Shown here: in pieces, positions 1 through 11,555 of the stretch
Position numbering within the stretch: position 1 is the stretch's first letter
How the letters are laid out: each line of letters opens with the position of its first letter
Assembly: GCA_037367405.1 (NCBI GenBank)
Contig: JAZKJV010003256.1
Coordinates: 1,550,001 to 1,614,000 of the forward strand
Direction of reading: 5' to 3'
DNA: 64,000 nt
Source: Ottelia alismoides
Taxonomy: Eukaryota > Streptophyta > Magnoliopsida > Alismatales > Hydrocharitaceae
Notes under the pieces: generated by a model
Seen by the model: the letters and a program-made list of their open reading frames with translations, nothing else
Told to the model about the DNA's origin: nothing
The model's database searches: none
Translations under genes and position numbers: made by a program

Positions 1-1744
1 ATCTGATGATAAATGTTCTTTGTGAATGGCCCTTCTCCTTCTCCTACGGTGAAGAATGAGTGGAGATCTGGCGTACTCCCAATTTCTCCTCCTCCCTTTG
101 GACTATCTGGAGGTCACCACACCTCCAAGAGATCACAGTGAACATAGTGATCAAAAGAAGAAGGCTAGCAAAGGATTGAAGGTCTGAATCGATGAAAGGT
201 CGTCAAAAGAAATCCTCTAGATTGGAACCCACTCCAGAAGCTAGGCCATTGAAGAACTCTTTTTGCATATAAAGTTAGAAGCAAATCAAGCCAAAAGGAA
301 GAGTGTATGTGTGAAGAGTGAGCGAGATGGAGAGCCATAGTGCATAAAAGGTGAGGGCTTTAATTGGGTTCATCTCCGTGAAAAGAGACAAAAGGGAGCG
401 AAGTGGCTTGAGGTGTTGAAGAAGGATGAAGGTGGTCGGGACCTCTTGTGAGGATCATTGACCCTCGATGAAGGTCGGAAGCTAGTCGGATAGGGGGGAG
501 GTGCTCTGTACAAGGCTGGAAAAATCAAAGAAAATAAAGAAACAACAAAGACCTACATTACCTGGAATGTTGAAGATAAACTTCAGTGGTTGAAGGGCTT
601 GGTCTGAGGTCGAAGTGACCTCATGTGTTGGCTAGACCTGGACAACCGCTCCAGGTAGCTTAAATGACCGTGGAATGGCCATGGCATGACAAACCGACCA
701 TGGGTCTCATCGAGGATCTTAGTCTTCATCACATCATCGATCCCCCCTCCTCTGTCACATAAGGAGGAAGAGATGCTAGGCTTTTGCCCTCGTAAAGGTG
801 GACATGCAGTAAGGCAGTGGAGAAGAATGTTTTGAAAAGATGAACTCGATGGTTCCAGGAAGTGTACGTGGAGTTTTAAACCATTGAGTGATTGCCCATA
901 GAGAATAGAATGTGAGGATCAGAGGGTTATGCATGGAGGGGGGAGGTTCGGTCAAGTTCATGGAGTGGTTGGATAGAGGGGGGTTGTTCGGAGACATGGG
1001 GGAAAATGGGAGAGGAAGGGAAGTTAGTTGGTGGTGTCATGTGGAAGGGAGAGAGTGGGAGGTTGATGATGGTCCACAACCGTTGGATCATGTGAACCAA
1101 CGATCATGATGGAAGTGGGAACATGCGGCTTAGACACACTCTATCAGAAAGATCATGCGATCCAGGATGAGGCACTGATGGACGATCAAATCCATATGAT
1201 GGATCCAACATTTGGAGAAGGAGACGGAAAGAGATAAAGGGACAGGTCACGTGGATAGCAGAGGGGGATCTACGTGGCCTAATAGGAAAAAATAAAAAAT
1301 AATAAAACAAAAATTCTAAAAGAATTATTTACAAGCTTCAAATGAAAAAGTGTTGAACATGAAAGTTGTAGATCTTTTTTAGATCTACAAATCTCATGTA
1401 GAACACAAAGTCAAAATAGGTCATACACATAAATGAATTTTTTAAATATTTTAAGATAATTAAAAATAATTGTTTTAATTTCTTTTGATTTTTTTGTATT
1501 TTTAATTTGTATTTAATTTCAAATCAAATTTATACAATATTCATCTAATTTCATGTGATTTTTTATATTTATGAAACATATAAAATAAAGAACATTGATA
1601 TAATTATTTATATACAATAATTAGGGTTAAATATGTACATAGGGTTAAATGTTAAAGTTAGTGAATTAGCTTTGATTCATATTGAGTTGTCTAAGTTAGA
1701 GGGATAGTAAATAAAGAATATGATGATAAGTCACAAATTTATCA
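1..1744 (-). mobile_element. L1-type long LTR, 5' (U3) part, 3' LTR of element A1 (partial)
   Basis: On the minus strand the LTR starts at 1744 with TGATAAATTTGTGACTTATC, directly after the purine tract AAGTATAGGGGG (1745-1756), and runs leftwards off the window. The same sequence recurs at 31320-32905 and its AT-rich first third at about 29250-30418, so it is a dispersed repeat. The part at about 560-1300 is GC-richer and holds short overlapping frames on both strands that do not resemble any protein; I treat them as non-coding. The segment 1300-1744 is AT-rich. The LTR is longer than the 1.7 kb visible; the relative at 30419-32952 is about 2.5 kb although it lacks both tips. Confidence 0.8.
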
Positions 1745-1779
1745 CCCCCTATACTTAAAACTTGCTCATCCTCGAGCAA
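1745..1779 (-). promoter_or_regulatory. Polypurine tract and PPT-proximal hairpin of element A1
   Basis: Read on the minus strand, the hairpin TTGCTCGAGGATGAGCAA (1762-1779; stem TTGCTC/GAGCAA, six-base loop) is followed by TTTTAAGTATAGGGGG and then the LTR start at 1744. This is the plus-strand primer site of a Ty3/gypsy element. The same arrangement is present in elements B (19454-19486) and D (46881-46915). Confidence 0.8.
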
Positions 1780-3373
1780 ATAAAGAATGAATAAATCAGA
1801 TTAATCCCTGCTTGTGCATGTGAATATTCAAGAGTTGATTCATTAATAACCCTTGATTTTAATGATCCTAAAATTCTAAGTTGAACCAAGCTCTAGTCAA
1901 AAGGAATCTGACTTACCTAATCATCACTCTCTGTATGTACATATAACATAAAGGATATGACATTAAATTATGAGCTACATTTATGAGAGTCGAGTCAAAG
2001 CATCACTCAAAGTCCTAGTCCAAGGGTCTCCTAAGAACCCAATCCTCAACACTTTGGAATAAATCATTTCCTGCATTCAATCCGCCATCTCTTTAGTTGT
2101 CAGACTTGAAAGTGGAGGTGAAAGGCTAGTTGATGGAGGGAATATGTTTGCGTCTTTTCTTCTCCCCCTCTCATTGGAAGATGGATCCTCTCGGGTGCCT
2201 TACTAAACTCAACACATGTATTTTTTTGTTGTTGATCAGTGCATCCGTCAAGAGAGTGCTGAGCCGTCTGCACTTGTTTTCCTAGGAATGCACTAGGGTG
2301 CAACTCTTTCGAGTATCTACTATACCTTTGATACCCAGACTTGTATCACTATACCATGCATGGCCCTTTTTTGGGTGCTATCCTGACTCATAAAAGGCTA
2401 AGGTGGTGGTCTAAGTGGACACTTTGAAAGGTTGGGAGTGCTTGCCTTTTGTGGAAGCTTTTTGTATTTGACTTTGAAGTGTAAGAGCTTTTCTTTCTCT
2501 TCCTTTTTCTTTCATTTTTATTTTTCACTAGCTCCTCTGCTTTTACCAAGTTGGCATACACTGGTCAATGTTTTTATTTAATTTCATCACACCCTGGCAC
2601 TTAGGTCACTATCAAGAGATAGTATAATAACTTTTTCTCATATTGGCTTAAGGTGTCGACCCTCTGGTTTCATGAAGCCTTCATTAATTTTATCCCATCC
2701 TCGAGCATCATTAAATTGAGCCCAGTCTAAAACCCTCACCCCAGTTCCTCAAGTGAAACCTAAGCTCATCTCATCCTCAATTTAGTTGTACATGTGATGT
2801 GCGGATCATATCTTAAGGTAGAGATAAAGTGTGAAATATAGCACATATATCCTTCAACTAGGTCAGTGTGAATAATTAAGTCTCAAACTCTAATGACTAC
2901 AGCTAGTTAACTCTTAATCCTAATACCTCATAAGTCAAAGTTTCTTTATTCCACAAGTCTTAAGTTATAGTGTCAAGGATTTGGCCAACTTATTAGGTTA
3001 GTATTTTTGGGATTTTTAAAATGTTCAATTTTTATGTGTTTTTGAATAAAATTTGATGTATTTACGAATACAAGTTAGAGTCATTTTCACTCTCACTTTT
3101 GAAAAGATTTTTTAAATCATTTTACAAATCATGCCAGATAATATATGTTTTCAAAACATGTTACATATGATTTTCAAAACAAGTCAAATCCCTTTTTTAC
3201 AAAACATCATAAAATATTTTTTAAATAGTGTCCCATAGTTAGAATTTTTTTCAAATCATTTACGAACAATTTTATTCAAATCAGTTCAAAAGATACTTTA
3301 CCCTTGCCCTAAAAAGTTTGTTTTTTTGAAAATATAAGCTATGTCTAAAGTATATATGGAATATATATGATAC

Positions 3374-3700
3374 ACCCCTATACTTATCTTGTGCTATGTC
3401 CTCATAACACAAAGTGATATGAAGCTGTAGCTCATGCTAAAATATGAAGGGATATTTGAGAATTGACTCGGGTCTCCCCCCTATACTTAGGTTAAAAATA
3501 ACTTAAGTATAAGAAGAGGACCAAGAGGAGGGGTCATATGAGTAATGGATAGAAAATGGACAGGGACTCGGGTCTCCCATATACTTAGGCTGAGACGAGC
3601 CTAAGTATGGAGATATGAAATGAATATGAAGAGACCCAAGGTGAACAATCAGAGAGTCTTGGTTCCCCCTATACTTAGGCTGAGGAGAAACCTAAGTATG
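3374..3700 (-). repeat. Four-hairpin PPT-like array of A1
   Basis: Four inverted repeats follow each other: about 3374-3443 (long arms sharing CTTAT..GTGCTATGTCCTC with the equivalent of D), 3476-3512, 3576-3610 (ATACTTAGGCT / AGCCTAAGTAT) and 3665-3700 (ATACTTAGG / CCTAAGTAT). On the minus strand most right arms continue into a G-run, giving CTAAGTAT plus GGGG, nearly the sequence of the true PPT at 1745. The order matches arrays at 7130-7433, 17675-18040 and 48497-48925. Confidence 0.8.
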
Positions 3701-4991
3701 CTGAATATGGATCTAGGGATGGGGAATCGGGACACCGAGTTAAGGTTAGATTTAATCTTATTAGATGACTTGAATTTATAAGGATGAAGAAGGAGAATGG
3801 AGCTAAGGTTTGCGAGAGGGTTGGGGAGAATACACAATCAAGGTTCAAACCAATCAAGCAAAACCTTGAGTTCACCAACTCACACATGAAGGCCAACAAA
3901 TGTCGGTCATTTATCTTTTTGATTTTACTGGTGATCATCTTAAGATATAAGTCCATTTACACATGGTTTAATGATAAGCTTAGGCACTATTTTAGGTATG
4001 CATCCTCACCTCTCAACATGCATCATCCATTCTGCATACATTGTGGGTATTGCTCTCCCATAATAAAAAGTTGTTTTTAATCCTTTTTCATTTTAATCAA
4101 CTTGCATTATCAGTCTTTATTTTAGCTTAGGTTGTCACTGAAATTAATGTGAACAAGCATTCAAGAAATCAACATCTACCATCCAATCTCAATTCGATTT
4201 AATCCTAAGTTATAAAGTAAGATAGGGAAGTCGAGAAAAGCTGATGCAACGAGAAAACATGATGCATGCTTAAGAGAAGTACTTACAGTGCCTCTAGCAT
4301 TCTGCATGCAAGGCAAGATTGAAATTAAATTTATTTCTAAATTTGTGCAAGTTGATAAAAACCGCAACCAAAACATGCTATATTAGGGAGAAGAATTTGA
4401 TTTGATTTTGGTTAAGTAGAGCGATGTTATGGTGCATCTTAATGAATCTTATGAGATATAGTGAATCTCATATATGCTTATTTGTCTGTTCTAACCTATG
4501 ATCAACCACACCATGATATACAATGAATCATGATCAAAGAACTTCATGTATAACCTATGTTGAACACTCAAGTGGACCCCACTTGGGTTTGGGGTGAAAC
4601 ATGCTCCACACAATCACATAATGCAAAGTCCAAGTCTAAATACACAATCGTGAGCCCTCAAACAAGGACCACTATAAATGCAATTATTACAGAAATTACA
4701 ACATGTAAATGGATAAAAATGATAATTAAGTCCCTTGATGCTTTAGATGGTGCTTATGCAGCTCCTCGTAGCGGGAGATCCCTACTCATTGCATCCGTGT
4801 CTCTCGAGCTTCCTCAGTCCCTACAGGCCCTGCCACAAAAGATAAACATCAGAAATATAATCAAAAAAATATAATTAACATATCCATAAAACAAGACAAT
4901 GCAAAGACATTACAAAACAAACATTGACCTAGATATCAAAACAACCACTTAAATCGACATTAAAACTTAACTAATAAAGAAGATAAGTCAT

Positions 4992-5010
4992 GTCCCCAAC
5001 AACGACGCCA
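4992..5010 (-). promoter_or_regulatory. Primer binding site of A1
   Basis: The minus strand reads TGGCGTCGTTGTTGGGGAC, two bases (GA) downstream of GGTTCATCA, an LTR 3' end. It differs from the tRNA-Asp-type PBS TGGCGCCGTTGCCGGGG of plant Athila elements by C-to-T changes only, as expected of old methylated copies. Confidence 0.8.
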
Positions 5011-5012
5011 TC

Positions 5013-5180
5013 TGATGAACCGTTGATCAACTAAGTTAATTCGGCCGAGTTGTAGCACAATAACTCAACGATCTATTAGAGTTTGAGACTTAAATATCTC
5101 CACGAGGAGGGGCTCGGTCTAATAAAGTTATTTTTAACATGGGAAGATTAATATTAAATAGGCAATTTCGTGGTTCAACA
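5013..5180. repeat. 168-bp LTR remnant with inverted termini between A1 and A2
   Basis: The segment begins TGATGAACC and ends GGTTCAACA, near-perfect inverted copies of an LTR 3' terminus. Its left ~130 bases resemble the L1 LTR 3' end at 8717-8840 (shared GTTGTAGCACA and following pattern). A PBS lies at 4992-5010 on the minus side, and a PBS-like TGGCACCATTGCATGG follows at 5183-5198 on the plus side. It is either a strongly deleted middle LTR of a tandem element or two LTR ends joined tail to tail. Confidence 0.55.
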
Positions 5181-5244
5181 GATGGCACCATTGCATGGTC
5201 GGAGAAAAGACCACGGGTCAACACCTGCAAATCCACCCATTTTC
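5181..5244. other. Junction segment shared with 25905-25960
   Basis: About 50 bases containing GGTCAACACCTGCAAATC and CCACCCATTTTCGTGCATCA recur with few changes at about 25910-25957, where they lie just upstream of a PPT and an LTR on the plus strand. Here they abut the start of internal domain A2. It is probably a conserved terminal piece of an internal region that was caught in the rearrangement; no coding sense is apparent. Confidence 0.5.
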
Positions 5245-7129
5245 GTGCATCAACTCGAGCATCTAAAGAATGAAGGTGTCAGATTAATTCCTGAAAGCAC
5301 ATGTGAATTTTCAAGGCTCAATTCATCAAAGACCCTTAATTTGAGTGATCCTAAAATTCTGGGCGCAACCATGCTCTAGTCCAAAGGAATCCAAATTCTC
5401 TAATTTTTCGATTCTCTTTTGGTACATATAATATAAGGATATGACATTTAGTGTACTGCATTCATGAGAGTCACGTCAAGATGTCACCCAAGGTTCCAGT
5501 CTAGGAGGTTCTTCTCTAGACCTAATCCTCGACACTAGGGAATAAGTCTTTTCTTGTGTTCCATCCACTGTCCCATTAGTTTGTCAGACTTGAAAGTGTA
5601 GATGGAAGGCTAGATGATGGAGGACATGGATTTGTGTATTTTTTCTCTCCCTCACATTGGAACAGGGATCCTCTCGAGTGTCTTATTACTCAACACATGT
5701 ATTTTTTATTTGTTGATAAATGTGTTTGTCAAGAGAGCTCAGAGTCATCTACACTTGTTTTCTTGGGAGTACACCAGGGTGTGTCTCTTTTGAGTATCTA
5801 AGATACCTTCAACACCCTGAATAAACCCTATACGATGCATAACCCTTTTTGGGTGCTATCCTGACTTCTTAGTCCTAATAGATTTGGTCCAAGTGGACAC
5901 TTTGAAATGGTTGGGAGCGCTCGCTTTGATTGAAACTCTTTGAGATTGACTTTGTATATGAGAGATCTATACATTTCTTTTTATTTCTTTTTGTTTGGCT
6001 AGCTTCACTGCTTTTACCAAGAGTTGGCATGCACTGATCAACATTTTATTAGGTTTCATCACACCCTGGAACTTAGGTAAATATCAAGAGATAACATGAT
6101 AACTTGTTCACATACTATCTAGGGTTTGCTGACACTCAGTTTTCTTAAAGCCTTAATTGACTTTCCCATCCTTGAGCATCATTAAATCAGGTCTAAACTC
6201 TAATCTTCAGTCCTAGTTCCTCAAGTGATACCTCAACTCATCTCATCATTCATGCAGTTGTGAAAGTGACGTGCTGATCATATTCTTTAGAAGGTAGAGA
6301 ATAAGAGTGCAAGACAACGCTCATATCTTTCAAACTAGGTGAGTATGGATAATTAAGTCTCAACCTTTAATGACTAAGGATGGTTAATTCAGACTCTCAA
6401 GATCTAAAAAATCAAGTGTCCTTGAATCCTCAAGCCTTGAGCGATAGTGAATGTGTCAGGAATACACCAACTCCAAAGTTAGTGATTTTTGAATTTTGTA
6501 ATTTTATGGATATATTATTATTATTATTAATTATTAATTTTTTAATCCTAGGATAAATAATGATTAGACTAAGCTCATATGAATAATTGCATTTTCTTTC
6601 ATCTAGTATGGTTGTAAGTACGGACCAGTAGATGGCTACTCGTATTACTTTTCGACGGTGCCATTCATATTGTCTTTTAACCATCCACTCTGCTAAGGGA
6701 GACCGTAGTTCCCTCATAGAGAAGTAGATACTCATTTTAAAGCTCGGTAGTCACAATCACTGATCAAGAAAGGTTTTTGTTTTTCGGTTATTAAAGAAAT
6801 TTTTTGAATAAGGTTAATTATATTTAAAAAGATAAGTCAGTTAGTCCCTCATTTTTGAAAATATTTTTGATTTTTTTCAAACTATGTCACATAATATATA
6901 TATTTTCAAAACATTTTTCAAACGATTTTCAAAATGAGTCAAATACCATTTTTTCAAATCATTGTCAAATATTTTTCAAAACAATGTCACACATTTAGAA
7001 AAATTTTCAAAGCATTTACAATATTTTTACAAAAATTTGTTCAAAAATACTTATACCCAAGCCTAAAAAATATTCAAAATTTTATAAATATGAGCTATAG
7101 CTAAAGTATATATACAATATATACGGTAT

Positions 7130-7433
7130 ACCCCCTATTACTTAACTTTTTCTATGTCCTCATAGCACAAAGTGATATGAAGCCATAGCTCAAGTTAAAA
7201 TACAAGGTGATATAGCAGAACTGACTCATATGCCCTCCTATACTTAAGTTAAAATAACCTAAGTATAAGAAGAACAAGTAGAGGGAAGAATATATTTGAC
7301 TCGAGTCCCCTTATACTTAGGCTGCGAATAGCCTAAGTAGAGAGTATGTAATAAGGATAGTGAGACCCACAATGAGTACTCAAACACTGTACAAGGCTCC
7401 TCCTATACTTAGGCTAGAGAGTAGCCTAAGTAT
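7130..7433 (-). repeat. Four-hairpin PPT-like array of A2
   Basis: Same four inverted repeats in the same order as in A1, at about 7130-7200, 7236-7270, 7308-7340 and 7401-7433. The last has arms CTATACTTAGGCT and AGCCTAAGTAT around a short loop. Several bases differ from A1, but the arms remain largely complementary. Confidence 0.78.
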
Positions 7434-8695
7434 TTGGATGTAAAGAATTAAGGTTGGGGAACCAAGTATCAATTAGGGCTAGAGGGGGAGCGGATTTACA
7501 AAGATGATGGAATCTGCAGAGATGGGGGTGGAGTAACTAGGGTTATGAGAGTATTGGGTACAAATCACAAATCAGGCTCAACCAAGCAAGCACAAACTCT
7601 TGATTCAACAACGCATACATGAGGGCTGTAAAAGTTCAGCCAAATTTTCTTGTCTATTTTAGTTAGCGATCATCCAAATTTTGAGTCCGTTACACAATGT
7701 TTAGTGATAGGTTTTTGGCACTATCATAGGGATACAACCTCAACTCTCACATGCATTCAGATACTGTATATAATATGGGTATTTCTCTCCCATAATCCAA
7801 GGTTCAATTTATTCCTTTTATTTTTGTCGACTTGCATTAATAGTCCTGATTTAATGCTTAAGGTTATCACTGAATTAAAAGTGAGCACAAATCAATCATC
7901 CATCGTCGCACGAACATTCCCAATTTCCTTTAAAAACCTTAAGTGATACATCAAGAGGAAGATTGAGAAAAGCCAATGCAGACAAGAAAATCATGATGCA
8001 TGCTTTAGAGAAGAACTTATAATGCCTCCAGTAATCTCCAAGCACATGCAAGTCTTCATTGAAATTTAATGCTACATGCATGCAAGTATAAGAAGCCACA
8101 CCTAACATGATACTATTAACGGGAATAATTTGATTTAAATTTGGATAAATAGATCGATATTAAGTACATCTTGATGAATTAAGGAGATGAAGTGAATCTC
8201 CATGACTCTTATTGGTGTGTCCTAACCTACGAATCAAGCACAAGATATAAATAAGGTAAGATTGAAGAACCACGTGCCTAACCAAAGGTTCGAACACTCA
8301 AGTGAAGCCCCATCGAGGCTGGGGGTGAAACATGCTTCACACAACACATGAAAAAGTTCAGGTTCAAGTCATACACGTGAGTCCTTGAATGAAGACCAAT
8401 GGAAATGAAATTATTATAATGATTTATAAAATGAAATGAAATGCTTTGCTAATTAGAATCCTTGAATTCTCCTTGGTTTCTCTTGTGGCTCCTTGCAACA
8501 TGAGATCCTAATAGAAGATCGAGTGTCCTCCATCTCCACGGGCCCTACCACAACAGAAGATCATATGAGAATATCAAGAAAATTAATCAACAAAAATGTT
8601 GCAAAAACTAACACAACATGAAGACTTTAATTTTTGAAAAAAAATCAACTAAAATTAATTTAGTAAAATCCGATAAATAAACAAGGATGAGTTGT

Positions 8696-8714
8696 GTCCC
8701 CGGCAACGACACCA
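8696..8714 (-). promoter_or_regulatory. Primer binding site of A2
   Basis: The minus strand reads TGGTGTCGTTGCCGGGGAC, two bases after the LTR 3' end GGTTCATCC. It is the tRNA-Asp-type PBS with two C-to-T changes, and it fixes the element's polarity as minus and the LTR 3' boundary at 8717. Confidence 0.85.
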
Positions 8715-8716
8715 TT

Positions 8717-10033
8717 GGATGAACCACGAAATCACCTCTTCAATATTGATGTGTTGTAGCACAGGAGGTGAAAACGATTTATGCAGAACCACACTTTGGA
8801 TTATGTGGAATATTTTACTTAGCAAGTCTACCAAGGTCGAATATAGGGACACGAGCCACCTTGTCAATAATTTGGAAATTAATGGTTAAATTTGAGTGAT
8901 TATATTCTCCAATCTAGGTCTTCTTATGCAGATATAGTGGATATATAAAATGCAAAAATGAAATAAGATGCTATGATGTATGGTGTTGTAAGCACAAATA
9001 TGCTCTGAAACAGTCAAATTATTGAACAATTAAAAGTGATTTAATTTCATGATTAGTTAAATCATGAAGAAGCATCAAAATTCCAATAGTAATATTAAAA
9101 TGAGGAGCAAATGACATAATGAACATTTAGAATTTAGCATCTTAAATAATGCACCAAATCAAAAAGATAATAATGGCATCATAAGGAGCTCAAAATTAGC
9201 ATCAAAATGAAATTGAAATCAACACAATCAGAGTTCGGATACTTAAGATTTTGAGAAAATAGTGCAAGGGCATACTTGTAAAGAAAACACGAAGAATAAA
9301 AAGATAAATATTGTATAATGGACCCTAATAGGGGTATTTTGTAATTAAGTGAAGCTGGCAGGGCATACATGCAATTTTCCCAGATGCGGCACGTGTGTCA
9401 AGCACGCCTGGGGGGGCTATTTGCAAAATAGAGAACTCGACAGGGTGGGCTATAATTTTCCCAGTCTACATGTGCACCAGGATCGGGGCAAGGGTCGACC
9501 GGTTATAGGTATGGAAGCCACGTGGCGTGACCTCCTTGCCTCGGAGCAGGCTCGGTCCCATCGATTATGTGGCAGAGCGAAGTGGAGATATCTGGGCTGT
9601 TGGATGGCCGCCGAAGGGGTGCCATCTGACGATATCTGCTCAATATGAGAGTTCTCCTTCATTGCAAAGGTGGCATTAATTATGGAACTCCGACGAGGGG
9701 CTTTCTCCTCCTTCTTGATCCTCCGAGAAGCCTGAAGCTCGGGGAAGCTTCCAGGACCATGGGCGAAGATGTTGGCCAGTCGAGGAGGTGATGATGGGGC
9801 TTGGCGTGTGCTGGCAGTGTAAGTTCGCCAGAGGAGGAGATCTATAACAGAGCTCCTCTGAGGCATCCGACCAATGGTGATTGACCTGCAATGGGGGATA
9901 GTTGATAGCTAAGGTGTGCGTGTGAGTGAAATTATGGAATGAAGGGTGGAGAACGGGGTGCCCGGAGCGAGATCTCCTCCGCCTCTGGAGGATGAGATGG
10001 CCTGGAGGTGATGGAGGTTGAGGATGAGGAAGA
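8717..10033 (-). mobile_element. L1-type LTR, 3' part only, 5' LTR of A2 (truncated)
   Basis: The LTR's 3' end is set by the PBS at 8714. From 8825 onwards it follows the L1 copy at 30426-31740 (for example GGGACACGAGCCACCTT, and the stretch around 9470-9530 against 31160-31250). It stops at 10033, where the PBS of element B begins, so its U3 part of roughly 1.2 kb is missing. The part 9340-10030 is GC-rich with CACGTGG-like ACGT cores and short overlapping frames on both strands (for example 9450-9866 minus, 138 codons) that look like by-products of base composition rather than genes. Confidence 0.7.
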
Positions 10034-10050
10034 TGGTGCCATTGCCGGGG
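10034..10050 (+). promoter_or_regulatory. Primer binding site of element B
   Basis: The plus strand reads TGGTGCCATTGCCGGGG, the tRNA-Asp-type PBS with one C-to-T and one G-to-A change. It opens a plus-strand internal region. Oddly, the sequence to its left is a minus-strand L1 LTR, not the expected plus-strand LTR end, so B's 5' LTR was lost or replaced. Confidence 0.75.
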
Positions 10051-11555
10051 AGGCAAACAACTTAGGATTATTTTAAAAAATTAGGTTTTGGTTTTTCATT
10101 CATTCGGGTAGTCTGACCCCCGAACCCATTTGTAATTATTCCATTTTTCATATATTTTTCTATTTATTTTTGGTTTTTTGTGTATCTCTCTCTAACATAA
10201 TTTTTATCTTTTTGTGCAAGGGCCCGATGGACTTGGAGCGGCTTTCTTGAAGTCGATGCATCTAGAAATGCATCGGAGGCCGACGATTCGTGGATCAAGT
10301 TGGCTATTGAGACACCAAAAAGACTTTCATTTTCGTTAACTTGTAAAAAAGTTTGCATTTAAAGCGATTCCGTTTAGGTTCTCGCACGTGTAACTGAATA
10401 AAAAAAGGAGACTCTCTGTGTTGTGTGGTTGTTTGACGTAGGATAAACCTGCACTCACGACTCCTAGAGCTTTCTTAGGTTTGTTTGTGCTCGTAATTTC
10501 TAGGGCCACACTTCACCATTAAAAGACACACTTAGACCGCAGGACTTTAGCTAAATTTAAATTCATTCTTCACTCGCTAATAGAACTGCCTATTTAGGAG
10601 CGGCTTTTCATTACTTGCATTCATTTAGTGTAAAAATTTCAATTCTATTTTGCAGCCCATATGTAGAGAGCTGGATGCACTATAAGTCGTCTTACTCAAG
10701 CATTCATCATCGTTTTCTCGATCGCATCGGTTTTTTCCGATTCCCTCTCTTGTTTTTTCTAACTTAGGATAAAGGAATTGGGACTGGACGGTAGACGTGA
10801 TTGCTTGTGTGGATTAACTAAGGTGACAACTAATCTCTAAAATTAGGATTGCTAATTGAATTGGACAAAACAATTGACTAAAATTAACCCTTGTTTGGGG
10901 GAGAGAAACCCTGACCTTTATTTCAGGCCGACTGAGGGTACAGAGTGTGTGTGCACACCCTAAGATAGAGGCAAAATCCCCACCTTCCATATCACGTACC
11001 CCGATCCTAGCAAATATCACAGGTTGAACTACTCGAGGTTCAACTGATCAGCACCAAGTAGCCTCCGCCTGCTTCGATAGGTAGATAGGGGTGAAGCAGC
11101 GGTGCACCGCGACAAGTTGCTAGTAACCCTACGAGGTGAAGTTATAAGCCTTGTCAGCCTCCGCCTACGTCGGTAGGTAGATAAGGGTAGGTCCTTGAAC
11201 TTCCTCGGCTGGTGATAGGAGCGAAGAGAGGAAGGGCGTTGGTATCTTAGGTGACAGATTAAACAGGGGAGACGCATCAGGCATTGAGCCGACTTCCCTA
11301 TAGGCCATCACATAATCCTTATTAATTTGCTTGAAAATCACACTTACAACCAACCAGGACCCGGTTTCAGGTCCTCCACCGTGTTGAGTGTGAACTTAGT
11401 GTTTGCTCTTGCCTTTATCTTGGTGTATGTTTTTCTGTGTACTCGCCCTGTGTTTTTGCATGTTTCACATCAATCCTCTCTCATTCCTTTTCAAAGATGT
11501 CGGCTCATAAGTTTCCACACTTACCATCTTCATCATCTTTCTCCTCCATGCACCC
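10051..11555 (+). mobile_element. 5' leader of element B
   Basis: A 1.5-kb non-coding leader follows the PBS. Blocks at 10420-10900 match the leader of element C at about 39600-40110 (for example the stretch on either side of TTCATCACTCGCTAATAGAAC-like sequence, and the GGAATTGGGACTGGACGGTAGAC block). At 11040-11210 a 60-base unit containing CAGCCTCCGCCTRCKTCGRTAG-like sequence and GGTAGATARGGGT occurs twice (about 11052-11090 and 11153-11190), a short internal duplication. No gag start is convincing. Confidence 0.6.

Larger units (their letters stand above)
1745..5010 (-). mobile_element. Coding-free internal domain A1 of a non-autonomous Athila-like element
   Basis: This 3.3-kb stretch lies between a PPT (1745-1756) and a primer binding site (4992-5010), both on the minus strand, so it is a complete internal domain by its landmarks. 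No gag or pol motif can be seen; the longest frames are under 110 codons and have no recognisable features. It carries the four-hairpin array (3374-3700) and a 3' region (1745-3340) homologous to the 3' UTRs of elements B and D. The sequence repeats, clearly diverged, at 5245-8714. I infer a large non-autonomous derivative needing an Athila-type helper for movement. Confidence 0.7.
5245..8714 (-). mobile_element. Coding-free internal domain A2, tandem relative of A1
   Basis: This domain follows the same order as A1 and shares its sequence over most of the length: the 3' UTR blocks at 5270-6480 match 1770-3000, the hairpin array at 7130-7433 matches 3374-3700, and the region around 8270-8714 matches 4550-5010. 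It ends at a primer binding site (8696-8714) next to the truncated LTR at 8717. A copy-specific insertion-like stretch with TTATTATTATTAATTATT lies near 6510-6540. The PPT and 3' LTR expected at its left end are missing, replaced by the 5181-5244 junction. No protein-coding features were found. Confidence 0.7.

Noticed and set aside
11040..11210. CRISPR-like or satellite repeats from the duplicated GCCTCCGCCT unit
   Set aside because: Only two copies with unequal flanks, in the leader of a plant retroelement; a local duplication.
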